Origin: a virus
Virus record (IMG/VR): IMGVR_UViG_3300027833_000177
Span: 1 to 28,990 of that record
Direction: 5' to 3' (one strand)
Length of the DNA stretch: 28,990 bases
Made by a program: the position numbers and the translations under genes. This document shows positions 21,783-28,990 of this stretch, piece after piece; position 1 is the first letter of the stretch; the number at the start of each line of letters is the position of its first letter. The notes under the pieces were generated by a model, which had not been told where the DNA came from, did not search any database, and saw nothing but the letters and a program-made list of their open reading frames with translations.

Positions 21783-22331
21783 ATGAAAAACGTAATTAAC
21801 CTAATAATTCTATGTACTGTAATAGCTTGCAGTACAACGCCGGTTAAAACTCCGGTAAGTAATAACGACCCTGTATTTAATTCAGATACGAAAAGTTTTG
21901 TAAACGTTATTAAGTACACTAATTTTAGTGAAGAAGAAAAAGTAAAGGCTTCGAAATATATTCCTTTAATGGACAATGTACTAAACTCTAAATGCTTCGA
22001 AGAATTTATGATAGCCCGTGACCTTAGAAAAACTAACGGCAAGACTAATAAAGAAGTAGTACAGCATATTAGAAAAAGTACTGTAGACATTGAATTAATA
22101 ATGTACTTTAAAAGGTTTAGTAAAGTAGCCGGTTATACTAAAAAGGGCGCAAATTGGATTAAGCTCAACAGAAAATACCATGCGGGGGCTTCTTTTTGTA
22201 GCGAAGCGTCTAACCTTGCCCACGAATTAAGTCATAAAATCAATTATGAACATGATTTTAATGCGACAATAGACAGACCGTTAAGCGTACCATATTCTAT
22301 TAACGCGGCTTTTAAATCATGCTGTAAATAA
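21783..22331 (+). CDS. Predicted lipoprotein with metzincin-like HExxH motif
   Basis: 182 residues, start after AAAAGGAATAGACAAT. MKNVINLIILCTVIAC is a type II signal peptide with lipobox V-I-A-C (Cys16). A Ser/Thr/Pro linker and a helical middle precede a conserved-looking end: YHAGASFCSEASNLAHELSH then KINYEHD. The spacing HExxHxxNxxHD (His147, Glu148, His151, His157, Asp158) equals the metzincin zinc motif, with Asn in place of the usual Gly. RPLSVPYSI and a C-terminal CCK follow. Export and envelope anchoring are predicted from sequence; protease activity is inference. It is odd in a head gene cluster, between terminase and portal. Confidence 0.7.
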   Translation: MKNVINLIILCTVIACSTTPVKTPVSNNDPVFNSDTKSFVNVIKYTNFSEEEKVKASKYIPLMDNVLNSKCFEEFMIARDLRKTNGKTNKEVVQHIRKSTVDIELIMYFKRFSKVAGYTKKGANWIKLNRKYHAGASFCSEASNLAHELSHKINYEHDFNATIDRPLSVPYSINAAFKSCCK

Positions 22332-22343
22332 AGGAATTTTAAA

Positions 22344-23891
22344 ATGGCTTTAGATGCACGACAAATAGACTTAACTAATACCGAACATATTAGAACACTA
22401 GTAATTGATATAGAAAGCGACCAAAACCGCGCAAGAAAACGAAGCGCATGGAAACTTAATCAAACTTTAGAGGGTAATCAAGCGGAATATACTAGAAAGT
22501 TATTAGAAACTACTTACCCTAAAACTCATAGCAAATTTAGATTAGGCGATATTAATATACCTTTGAAAGTTGATAACAAAATTAGTAAGGCATATAAACA
22601 AAGTCCAATTAGAGCATGTAGTACAGAAAACGAAACGAAAGCTTTAGAAAATATCTATAACGAGTTTAAATTCCAAAGGGCTTTTAAAGAAGCCGATTCG
22701 ATTTTTAATTTACATAAATATGTATGTCTATGGTTAACATGGCAAAACCCCGACCCTAAACTTCGTATAATGGAAGGGTCATATGTACTTCACGCATTAA
22801 AGCCTTATGAATATGATTTAGTTCGCGACCAAGTAACGGGCGAACCTATTATATTTATACAAAGCCATGCGGATACTGAAATAACAGAATTATCTGGGCG
22901 TTCGGACGGTATAGAGCAAACCATTTCAGAAAACCAAAGCGATACGGCGGCACAAACTGTTATATATTATTTTTGGGACAAGGACTTTTACGCGGAATAC
23001 GCAGTAAAAAAAGCGACTACTCTAACAGATAAAGAAAACATAGAAGTAAAGTTAATAGATATTAAACCGAATTTATTAGACTGTTTACCGGTAACATATT
23101 TACAAGCCGATTCGAGCGTAGACTATCCAGTAAAAGCGAACATTGCCGAACAAAGTATAGACTGGAACGTAGCATTTTCAGACTTAAAAACAGCTGCGGC
23201 GACTCAAGGACACGGACAATTATTATTAACCCACCCCGAAGGACAAAAATTAAAAGACGTTCACATGGGTATGCATACGGCCATAAGTTTACCCCAAAGT
23301 AACAAGCCGGACGCAGCACCTACCGACGCTAAATACATTTCAGCAAACCCTGACTTAGCGGGACAATTAGACGTACTTAAATTTGATATTATAAACATAT
23401 TAGACGACCACGGTATTAAATCTAAAGGCGCAATAGAAGGCGGGGTTGATAAGTTCGCAAGTGGTTTTGATAGACTACTAAGCGAAGCGGACGTACAAGA
23501 CGTTGTAGAAGATAATCAAAGCTTGTATAGCATTACATTAGAACAAGGTAACTTTAAAGTTTTGAAGGCTACCGAAAAAGCAATGAATCAAAAAACATTT
23601 TCTGAAAATTCAGAATTAGAAGTAACGTTTCAAAAGCCTAAAGTTTTAATAAGTGACAAAGAAACTTTAGAGAACATAGAAAAGCGCGACGAATTAGGTT
23701 TAATTCTTCCGTGGGAAAAACATATAATTATGAACCCTAATTTAACGGAAGAACAAGCGAAAGCGCGAGAAGAAGAAATAGCAGCAAGTAAAGAAGAAAA
23801 ACTAAAAAAACAAATGTCTTTAATGGAAGGCGACGGAATTGACGACGACGACCAAGACGAAGAAGACGACGAAATTATAAAGGAAGAATAA
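22344..23891 (+). CDS. Portal protein
   Basis: 515 residues, start after AAAGGAATTTTAAA. The N-terminal YTRKLLETTYPKT...NIPLKVDNKI, the central PYEYDLVRDQVTGEPIIFIQ stem-type region with VIYYFWDK, and the acidic disordered C-terminus (DGIDDDDQDEEDDEIIKEE) match the general plan of phage portals. Its place after the large terminase and before connectors and capsid is canonical. It would form the ring at the capsid vertex and dock the terminase. Assignment rests on plan and context more than on a single motif. Confidence 0.75.
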   Translation: MALDARQIDLTNTEHIRTLVIDIESDQNRARKRSAWKLNQTLEGNQAEYTRKLLETTYPKTHSKFRLGDINIPLKVDNKISKAYKQSPIRACSTENETKALENIYNEFKFQRAFKEADSIFNLHKYVCLWLTWQNPDPKLRIMEGSYVLHALKPYEYDLVRDQVTGEPIIFIQSHADTEITELSGRSDGIEQTISENQSDTAAQTVIYYFWDKDFYAEYAVKKATTLTDKENIEVKLIDIKPNLLDCLPVTYLQADSSVDYPVKANIAEQSIDWNVAFSDLKTAAATQGHGQLLLTHPEGQKLKDVHMGMHTAISLPQSNKPDAAPTDAKYISANPDLAGQLDVLKFDIINILDDHGIKSKGAIEGGVDKFASGFDRLLSEADVQDVVEDNQSLYSITLEQGNFKVLKATEKAMNQKTFSENSELEVTFQKPKVLISDKETLENIEKRDELGLILPWEKHIIMNPNLTEEQAKAREEEIAASKEEKLKKQMSLMEGDGIDDDDQDEEDDEIIKEE

Positions 23892-23895
23892 CTAA

Positions 23896-24573
23896 ATGGC
23901 TTCTAATACAGTAACTTCCGAAACGAAGTTAATGCACTATTTAGACTTAGAAGAATATGGTTATGACGAAGTACCGGACGAAAGGAAACAAGACGCTAAA
24001 GAAGAAGTAGCGGACTACCTACTAAACGAAACATTAAGGTTTTTATCTAAAGGTACTAGTCCCGTAAAGGGCGAAGGTCGTTTCCGTATTCTTAATCAGA
24101 AATACGCTAAGAACGAAAAAGGCGGGGTAAGGACTGCTAACCTAGAATTAGAAGGCGACTTAAAAGACTCTTTAATTAGTAAACCCGCAGACGGTTCTTT
24201 TATTAAGTACGGACATAAAGGGACTCAAGTTCCTAAAGCAGACGGACATAATCAATTGAGCGAAAAGGCACAAACGTGGGCGGTTTCAAGTGGACACCCG
24301 AAAAGGCGTTATATTCCTAACGACGGGCAAACTTTTGTTAGTGAGATTACAAACGAAATACGCGCAATTATAAACGACTTCAAACCTACACTTAGTTCGA
24401 CTTCGGAAGAAGATGTAGACATAACCGCTTTTATAGATAGTAATACTAATCAAGACTTAAATATTAGCGAAACGCAAGAAAACGAAAATAATACTTTTGT
24501 AGGTATTGACGACCTTTTCGGCGACGATGCAATAGAAGCTTTATTATTAGATGCAATTCGTAGGGGGCGTTAA
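23896..24573 (+). CDS. Head-tail connector/virion morphogenesis-like protein
   Basis: 225 residues, SD AAGGAAG upstream. An acidic N-terminus, then RFLSKGTSPVKGEGRF, LEGDLKDSLISK, a YGHKGTQVPKADGHN segment and HPKRRYIPNDGQTF. L-x-DSL... followed by RR-(Y/F)-(I/L)P-D/N-G resembles gp10/virion morphogenesis-type proteins that complete the head-tail joint. The C-terminal third is acidic and Asn-rich. The stop overlaps the next start (TTAATG), so the two are co-translated. It and the next gene could be related. Confidence 0.5.
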   Translation: MASNTVTSETKLMHYLDLEEYGYDEVPDERKQDAKEEVADYLLNETLRFLSKGTSPVKGEGRFRILNQKYAKNEKGGVRTANLELEGDLKDSLISKPADGSFIKYGHKGTQVPKADGHNQLSEKAQTWAVSSGHPKRRYIPNDGQTFVSEITNEIRAIINDFKPTLSSTSEEDVDITAFIDSNTNQDLNISETQENENNTFVGIDDLFGDDAIEALLLDAIRRGR

Positions 24574-25160
24574 TGAGTTTAGAAGTTGATTTTTCGGAAG
24601 ACCTAAAGAAACTTTTAAGTACTGTTAGAAACGACGGGTTAATACCTAAAGTTAGAAAAGAATTTTCTAAGAAAGCTTTAGTACCTATTAAGAAAGCTAT
24701 AATTCAAGATATGATTATTGGTGTAAGTCCGGTTCGAAGCGTTGGTAATTGGGTTAAATATTCACAAAGCTACAAAGACGTAATAAGTGGTAAGGCTACC
24801 TTTAGAAAAGGTAAGACCGGTAAACTATACGTTACAAACGAAAAGGACGAAGAATTTTTTCGTAAGTCAAGTCCTACAAAGTTAATAAGTCCTGTAAATC
24901 TAAGACACTCCGGCGGGTTACATAAATCTTTATATACAAGAACTTTCGGCGGCGTAAAACAAAGATTTAGATTAATTATAGGGTTCGCTAATTTTTTAGC
25001 AGACATTCATAATAAAAGGGGTTCGGGTAAATCTAAAGTAGTTCGTAGAATGTTACCGACCGAAAGGGGCGAAAAGTTTAATCGACGCATTACGTCGAGT
25101 ATTGTAGACGAATTAAACAAAGCCGTTAAAACCATTGTAAAACAATTTAATAGACGATAA
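24573..25160 (+). CDS. HK97 gp10-like head-tail connector/minor tail protein
   Basis: 195 residues, basic. N-terminal helices with KKAIIQDMIIGVSPVRSVGN, then LRHSGGLHKSLYTRTFGG, a hydrophobic GFANFLADIHNKRG and a final VVRRMLPTERGEKFNRRI. G-SPV----(W/Y), S-GGL--S-, A-x-HN and (R)R-LP--RGE are shared with gp10-type tail-completion proteins. It lies between portal and scaffold, whereas such genes usually follow the capsid gene. Confidence 0.55.
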   Translation: MSLEVDFSEDLKKLLSTVRNDGLIPKVRKEFSKKALVPIKKAIIQDMIIGVSPVRSVGNWVKYSQSYKDVISGKATFRKGKTGKLYVTNEKDEEFFRKSSPTKLISPVNLRHSGGLHKSLYTRTFGGVKQRFRLIIGFANFLADIHNKRGSGKSKVVRRMLPTERGEKFNRRITSSIVDELNKAVKTIVKQFNRR

Positions 25161-25184
25161 GTTAATTTTAATAAATAATAACTA

Positions 25185-25211
25185 GACGAACCCAACGTAG
25201 GTTAGTTCGTC
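25185..25211 (+). ncRNA. Stem-loop A upstream of scaffold gene
   Basis: Stem GACGAA / TTCGTC (6 bp, perfect) encloses CCCAACGTAGGTTAG. Within it AAC/GTT closes a GTAG tetraloop, leaving an asymmetric internal loop CCC/AG. The 15-nt core is identical in stem-loop B while the stems differ. Likely an mRNA leader structure; a DNA-level site is not excluded. Confidence 0.7.
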
Positions 25212-25217
25212 AACAAA

Positions 25218-25240
25218 TACGCCCAACGTAGGTTAGCGTA
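25218..25240 (+). ncRNA. Stem-loop B abutting the scaffold ribosome-binding site
   Basis: Stem TACG / CGTA (4 bp, perfect) encloses the same CCCAACGTAGGTTAG core as stem-loop A. The AAAGGAAG ribosome-binding site begins at its 3' end (25240), so folding or protein binding here could change scaffold translation. Confidence 0.7.
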
Positions 25241-25253
25241 AAGGAAGAATAAA

Positions 25254-25874
25254 ATGCCAGAAATTACGGACGAAGAATTAAAAGCCTTAAAAGAAGCTGC
25301 AAACGAAGCGGTTAGTTTAAAGTCTACAAACGAACGTTTATTAGACGAAAACAGTAAAACCAAAACGCGAGCGCAGGAAGCGGAAGAAAAAATACAAGCC
25401 GCGGCAAAAAGAAAGTTAGAAGAAGAAGGTAAAACAAACGAGCTATTAGAACAAGAACGTAAAGAAAAACTTGAACTACAAGCGAAGTATGAAAACCAAA
25501 CGAAACTAGCTTTAAAAGAAAAGATTCGCTCGGAAGTTTCTAAACATGCTAAAGACGCTTTAGACGTTGACGACCTTTTAAGTATTAAAGATAAGGAAGT
25601 TAGAAGTCTATTAAAAGCAAGTGAAGAAGACTTAACGGTTCTAGGTGCGGAAGAATTTGTAACGAAAGTTAGAGAATTGAAACCCCACTTTTTTGGACAA
25701 AAGAAATTACCCGACTATAATAATAAGAAAGGTAAGAACGAAGACGAAGAAGGTAACAAGTCTAAAGACGACCTATACAGGGAAGCTTTAAAAAAGGTAA
25801 GTACAAGACAAGAACTAGCCGCGGTTAGAAAAAAGTTTGGTAAAGACCTAGACAGTTACAACAACAACTATTAA
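25254..25874 (+). CDS. Capsid scaffold protein
   Basis: 206 residues, start after AAGGAAGAATAAA. Residues ~5-90 are a long coiled coil rich in Glu, Lys and Ala (EITDEELKALKEAANEAVSL; EEKIQAAAKRKLEEEGK). A helical part DALDVDDLLSI and LGAEEFVTKVREL follows, then a Lys/Asp/Glu/Asn linker and a basic C-terminal helix (RQELAAVRKKFG). This is the usual form of phage scaffolds that nucleate capsid assembly through a basic C-terminus. It precedes the major capsid gene directly. No protease domain was seen. Confidence 0.85.
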   Translation: MPEITDEELKALKEAANEAVSLKSTNERLLDENSKTKTRAQEAEEKIQAAAKRKLEEEGKTNELLEQERKEKLELQAKYENQTKLALKEKIRSEVSKHAKDALDVDDLLSIKDKEVRSLLKASEEDLTVLGAEEFVTKVRELKPHFFGQKKLPDYNNKKGKNEDEEGNKSKDDLYREALKKVSTRQELAAVRKKFGKDLDSYNNNY

Positions 25875-25922
25875 GCTTTAATAGTAAGTAGTAAACTTAA
25901 CAACTAACAAAGGAATAAGAAA

Positions 25923-26852
25923 ATGGCATTTACATTAAACTTGTCGGGGACTGCGGAAGTAGATGACTCGATTAGAGAAGAATTTGACAGTGAATTTAGA
26001 TTATCTTTCGCAGAACAAGGGGTAGCTTCTCAATTCGCAACAATTATGCGTGACATTGGTTCTAAATCAATTTCACTTCCAAAGTACGACCAACTTGATT
26101 TAGCTATCACGCCTTTACAAGAAAAAGAAGACGTAACAAGCGAAGCAATGTCTGACAGCGCGATTATCATTACTCCTCAAGAGTATGGAAATGTTGTGAC
26201 AACGACGAAATTGGCGTCACTTCAAACTGGAAATATGGCCGATAGAGCAGCGGCAAGACTTGTAGGAATCAATGCGGGACGTACAAAAAATAAACTTGCT
26301 ACTTTAGCAATGGACTTAGGAACTAACGTTCTTATCGCAGACGGTAAAGCAGTAATTGCAGACCTTGAAGCGACTAGCACAATGGACGGTTCTTTACTTG
26401 GTAAAGCATTTAACAGACTTGCAAGAACAAACGTACCCGGCCTTTCTGGTGGTGATTATTTTCTAATTGCTCACGACGATGTTATTCAAGATATTAGAGA
26501 GCAGTCAGGGCCTAACTCATGGATAGACGCAAGTAAATATTCTTTACCAGAAAACCTAATGAGAAATGAAGTTGGAATGTACAAAGGTTTTAGAGTAGTT
26601 AGAGATAACTTTTCTACTATCATTACAGACGGCGGAGTATCGGGCGTAGACGTTTACCACTCGTATGCGGTTGGTTTCAATGCTTTAGGTTATGCGGTTT
26701 CTCAAGAGGTAGAAATGAAAGCGACAGGGCCTTTCGACAAACTAGCTAGGTTTGTTAACCTTGGTTGGCACGGTTGTATGAATTATAAAATCGTAGAACA
26801 AGAAGCTTTAGTAGTTATTAAATCGGCTTCTTCGGTAGGCGTTAACGTTTAA
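25923..26852 (+). CDS. Major capsid protein (HK97 fold)
   Basis: 309 residues, start after AAAGGAATAAGAAA. Long N-arm region (EEFDSEFRLSFAEQGVASQF), central E-loop-like LPKYDQLDLAITPLQEKEDV, a spine-helix region (NMADRAAARLVGINAGRTKN) and P-domain strands. The YKGFRVVRDNF and DVYHSYAVGFNALGYAVSQE region followed by FDKLARFVNLGWHG is typical of HK97-type capsids. Codon choice differs from neighbours (more CTT, CTC and GCA-type codons), as expected for the most abundant protein. A strong terminator follows. Confidence 0.93.
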   Translation: MAFTLNLSGTAEVDDSIREEFDSEFRLSFAEQGVASQFATIMRDIGSKSISLPKYDQLDLAITPLQEKEDVTSEAMSDSAIIITPQEYGNVVTTTKLASLQTGNMADRAAARLVGINAGRTKNKLATLAMDLGTNVLIADGKAVIADLEATSTMDGSLLGKAFNRLARTNVPGLSGGDYFLIAHDDVIQDIREQSGPNSWIDASKYSLPENLMRNEVGMYKGFRVVRDNFSTIITDGGVSGVDVYHSYAVGFNALGYAVSQEVEMKATGPFDKLARFVNLGWHGCMNYKIVEQEALVVIKSASSVGVNV

Positions 26853-26882
26853 TTTTTAAATACTGCAAATAAAAAATACGAG

Positions 26883-26907
26883 GGGCGGCTGAATAGTCGC
26901 CCTTTTT
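26883..26907 (+). terminator. Rho-independent terminator after capsid gene
   Basis: GGGCGGCT / AGTCGCCC form an 8-bp stem (one G-U pair) with a GAAT loop, followed by a run of six T. It lies 30 bp past the capsid stop, so it probably ends the scaffold-capsid transcript. The next gene's AAGGGGAATAAC begins just after it. Confidence 0.93.
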
Positions 26908-26922
26908 TATAAGGGGAATAAC

Positions 26923-27180
26923 ATGTCATTTTATTCGAGTATGAAAACAACTTTTATAAACGAACCTACGGAAGCAAAATTACAAGCTAAGATTAGAGAA
27001 GTCGAAGCGCAGCATGACAGTATGATTAAAGTTATCACTGTATACCCGTCAACGCGCGGTTTTACGTGTTGGTATTATCACGATATAACTAAAGCGGGCT
27101 ACCCTTCTAATAAAAAGAATAAAGAAGAACCGTCGGTAAAGAAAAAAACAACTAAAAAGAAAGTAACGAAAAAGGTTTAA
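26923..27180 (+). CDS. Small protein with Lys-rich C-terminal tail
   Basis: 85 residues, start after AAGGGGAATAAC. A folded N-terminal ~60 residues (SSMKTTFINEPTEAKLQAKI; MIKVITVYPSTRGFTCWYYH) precedes a tail KKKTTKKKVTKKV that closely matches the N-terminal tail of the small terminase. It may bind DNA or the capsid interior. No family recognised. Confidence 0.6.
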   Translation: MSFYSSMKTTFINEPTEAKLQAKIREVEAQHDSMIKVITVYPSTRGFTCWYYHDITKAGYPSNKKNKEEPSVKKKTTKKKVTKKV

Positions 27181-27183
27181 TTT

Positions 27184-27456
27184 ATGGACACGTTCGACAA
27201 GTCGACTAAATTACAAATAGCCTATGAAGACCTAGAACAAGCTAAATTCGATATTGTAGGCGGTAAGATAGTCGTTAGGACATTATCAAGGGGCGACTAT
27301 CATACGAACGCCCTATTAACTTTACAATTCTACACGGCTAAAGGTTTAACTTTAGAAGACGTAGAAAATCAGTATAATATAGACTTTGTAGTAGGCGCGA
27401 ATTGCGTTCCTGTATTAAAAGAGGGTAAACTAGTCGTAATAAATAAAGGAAACTAA
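27184..27456 (+). CDS. Hypothetical protein in head-tail region
   Basis: 90 residues, start after AAGGTTTAATTT. A helix AYEDLEQAKFDIV, then LSRGDYHTNALLTLQFYTAK, and a C-terminal acidic/hydrophobic part ending VVINKGN. No family recognised. Its place between the capsid-linked gene and the fibre gene would suit a neck or decoration protein, which is inference. Confidence 0.6.
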   Translation: MDTFDKSTKLQIAYEDLEQAKFDIVGGKIVVRTLSRGDYHTNALLTLQFYTAKGLTLEDVENQYNIDFVVGANCVPVLKEGKLVVINKGN

Positions 27457-27459
27457 ACC

Positions 27460-28990
27460 ATGACTATACAGCATAAAGAAATAGAAAGCGAAGAAAGGCA
27501 CGAAATAAAAGGTTTCGAAGAAGCCCCCGTAAATACTTTTCATACTAAAAACTCGCAAGGCCAAGTCGAATGGGTCGACCTTGATACTTTAGGCGGAAAC
27601 CCTGTAAGTCACTCGACAAGACATTTACCGGAAACGGGCGAAGATAAGTTACCCACTGTAGAACCGCAAACGACGGGCGAAGCTAATAACGTAGGAACTT
27701 CGGACGACTTTGTAAGGGGCGACCACGTACATGCGCACGGCGAACAAACTTTAGGTAATATGCACGAAGCCGTTTCACAAACTAAAAACGGTTTTATGAG
27801 TAAAGAAGATAAAGTAAAAATAGACGGTATAGAATCGGGCGCGACCGCAGACCAAACGGCTTTAGAAATTAAGTCACTTTACGAAAGTAACCTAGATACT
27901 AATGAATTTAACGACACTGAAAAAAGTAAACTTGCAGCAATCGAAACGGAAGCAACGCGCGACCAATCGGCAAGCGAAATTAAAATTAGTTACGAATCAA
28001 ACCTAAATACCAACGCTTTCGAAGATTTAGAAAAAAGTAAATTATCGGGCATTTCTGCGGGCGCGGAAGTAAATCAAAACGATACGCAAATAAAAAACCA
28101 ATACGAAGCAAACGCAAATACTAACGCATACACCGACGCAGAAAAAAGTAAGTTAGCCAGTTTAGAAACTTCTAAATTTTTAGGGGAGTACGTTTCTTTA
28201 TCGGCTTTACAAACCGCCCACCCTTCGCCGGTTGTAGGTTCATATGCTAACGTAGACAATGGTGTAGGTAGTGACGTAGTTCGCTACTTATGGGACTCGG
28301 ACGACTCTAATTATGTTTTACAATTAGGACAAAGTACAAACCTTACAGACGCACAAATTAAGGTTCAATACGAAAATAACCCCGATACTAACGCCTATAC
28401 AGATAGCGAAAAATCAAAATTAAACAACATAGAAGCGGGCGCGGAAGTAAACCAAAATAATACAGAAATAAAAGTACAATACGAATCTAATGCTAATACT
28501 AACGCCTTTGAAGACTTAGAAAAAAGTAAACTAGCCGGTATAGAGTCGGGCGCGGAAGTCAATCAAACCGACGCAGAAATAAAAGCACAATACGAAAATA
28601 ATGCTAATACTAACGAGTTTAATAACACTGAGAAAACTAAACTAAGTAACATAGAAGACAACGCTACTCGCGACCAAACTAGCGCAGAAATAAAAGTTAG
28701 TTACGAAAGTAATGCTAATACTAATGAGTTTAACGACACGGAAAAGTATTTATTAAGTAGGCTTGACGTAGGTTGGTTACAATATAGAAATAATAACGCA
28801 ATAACTACTACCGCCACTTCTCCAAGTTATACACTTTGTAATTTAGGTACTGACACAGATAGTTTTCCTAATGGGCTTTTTACTAAGTTAGGTAGCTCAG
28901 ATTTTAGAACGGACTTTACGGGCTATGTACAGATAGCAATTGCCGCGACGGGGCAAAATACTAGCGCAAACGATAGAACTTGGTATATAG
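27460..28990 (+). CDS. Tail fibre with 37-residue tandem repeats (3' end outside window)
   Basis: The frame runs from ATG 27460 (AAAGGAAACTAAACC upstream) through the right edge without a stop, at least 510 codons. An N-terminal part with GNPVSHSTRHLPETGED, RGDHVHAHGEQTLG and NGFMSKEDKVKIDGIESGA is the standard fibre opener. Then seven 37-residue units (Q--(A)-EIK--YE(S/N)N--TN-(F/Y)-D-EKSKL--IE--A). Between units 3 and 4 lies an insertion with LGEYVSLSALQTAHPSPVVG...VRYLWDSDDSNYVLQLG, a known fibre module. After unit 7 a new beta domain starts (TATSPSYTLCNLGT). Receptor binding is likely in the missing end. Confidence 0.85.
   Translation, partial: MTIQHKEIESEERHEIKGFEEAPVNTFHTKNSQGQVEWVDLDTLGGNPVSHSTRHLPETGEDKLPTVEPQTTGEANNVGTSDDFVRGDHVHAHGEQTLGNMHEAVSQTKNGFMSKEDKVKIDGIESGATADQTALEIKSLYESNLDTNEFNDTEKSKLAAIETEATRDQSASEIKISYESNLNTNAFEDLEKSKLSGISAGAEVNQNDTQIKNQYEANANTNAYTDAEKSKLASLETSKFLGEYVSLSALQTAHPSPVVGSYANVDNGVGSDVVRYLWDSDDSNYVLQLGQSTNLTDAQIKVQYENNPDTNAYTDSEKSKLNNIEAGAEVNQNNTEIKVQYESNANTNAFEDLEKSKLAGIESGAEVNQTDAEIKAQYENNANTNEFNNTEKTKLSNIEDNATRDQTSAEIKVSYESNANTNEFNDTEKYLLSRLDVGWLQYRNNNAITTTATSPSYTLCNLGTDTDSFPNGLFTKLGSSDFRTDFTGYVQIAIAATGQNTSANDRTWYI
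27853..28770 (+). repeat. 111-bp tandem coding repeat in tail fibre
   Basis: Seven diverged copies of a 37-codon unit, phased on the residue Q in DQT/NQN and ending at A-(T)-RD or GAEVN. A non-repeat module (about 28160-28348) splits copies 3 and 4. Copy number variation by recombination would change fibre length. Confidence 0.85.

Noticed and set aside
21701-22090. 129-codon leftward ORF opposite the lipoprotein gene
   Set aside because: Shadow frame of a clear rightward gene with signal peptide and motif; no SD.
28767-28777. Match to the ACGTAGGTT part of the stem-loop core
   Set aside because: Lies in fibre coding sequence, short match, no flanking complementary arms.
1-28990. tRNA genes, integrase, att sites, transposases, reverse transcriptase/diversity-generating element
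   Set aside because: None could be recognised in coding or spacer sequence.

Overview
This window is most simply read as part of a tailed double-stranded DNA bacteriophage genome. It is AT-rich (roughly 35-40% G+C by eye) and almost fully coding. Start codons follow AAAGG/AAGGGG-type Shine-Dalgarno sequences, and TAATG or ATGA stop/start overlaps are common. The host cannot be named from sequence alone. Real SD sequences and three predicted lipoproteins fit a Gram-negative or other SD-using bacterium. No integrase, repressor, tRNA or CRISPR was seen, so lifestyle is undecided.

Layout. (1) 1-6581, rightward: end of a tail hub-type protein (its frame is open to the left edge), a repeat-rich tail protein, a tail-collar fibre protein and a possible fibre-assembly protein. 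A cluster of small membrane, amphipathic and lipoprotein genes follows (possible lysis or envelope functions), then a calcineurin-type phosphoesterase. (2) 6559-16335, leftward: the replication and recombination block. It holds a VRR-NUC nuclease, an NlpC/P60 peptidase, a family A DNA polymerase with 3'-5' exonuclease, a possible ssDNA-binding protein, an SNF2-type helicase, a DUF3820-like protein and many small unknown genes. Three of the small genes (57, 57 and 44 codons) were found by reading the gaps. A two-gene rightward unit with a lipoprotein (11658-11983) interrupts the block. (3) 16366-16568: divergent control region with inverted repeats. (4) 16569-18908, rightward: AEP-type primase fused to a D5-type SF3 helicase. 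(5) 18909-19129: a near-perfect 28-nt inverted repeat around an (AT)n tract, a candidate origin, pac/cos region or terminator. (6) 19130-28990, rightward: small and large terminase, a predicted metzincin-like lipoprotein, portal, two head-tail connector-like proteins, scaffold, major capsid protein, a terminator, two small unknown genes and a 37-residue-repeat tail fibre running off the right edge.

How it fits together. The primase-helicase, polymerase A, SNF2 helicase, VRR-NUC and ssDNA-binding candidate form a compact replication set. The terminase-to-capsid block builds and packages the head. Scaffold and capsid look like a separately controlled high-output unit, with two matching stem-loops just upstream and a strong intrinsic terminator downstream.

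Most unusual signals: (a) the stem-loop pair at 25185-25240, with an identical 15-nt core and different but still complementary stems; (b) the inverted repeat with AT tract at 18924-19070; (c) related hairpins on both sides of the large terminase gene; (d) no GATC found on a manual scan of the whole window; (e) a phage lipoprotein with an HExxHxxxxxHD motif between terminase and portal.
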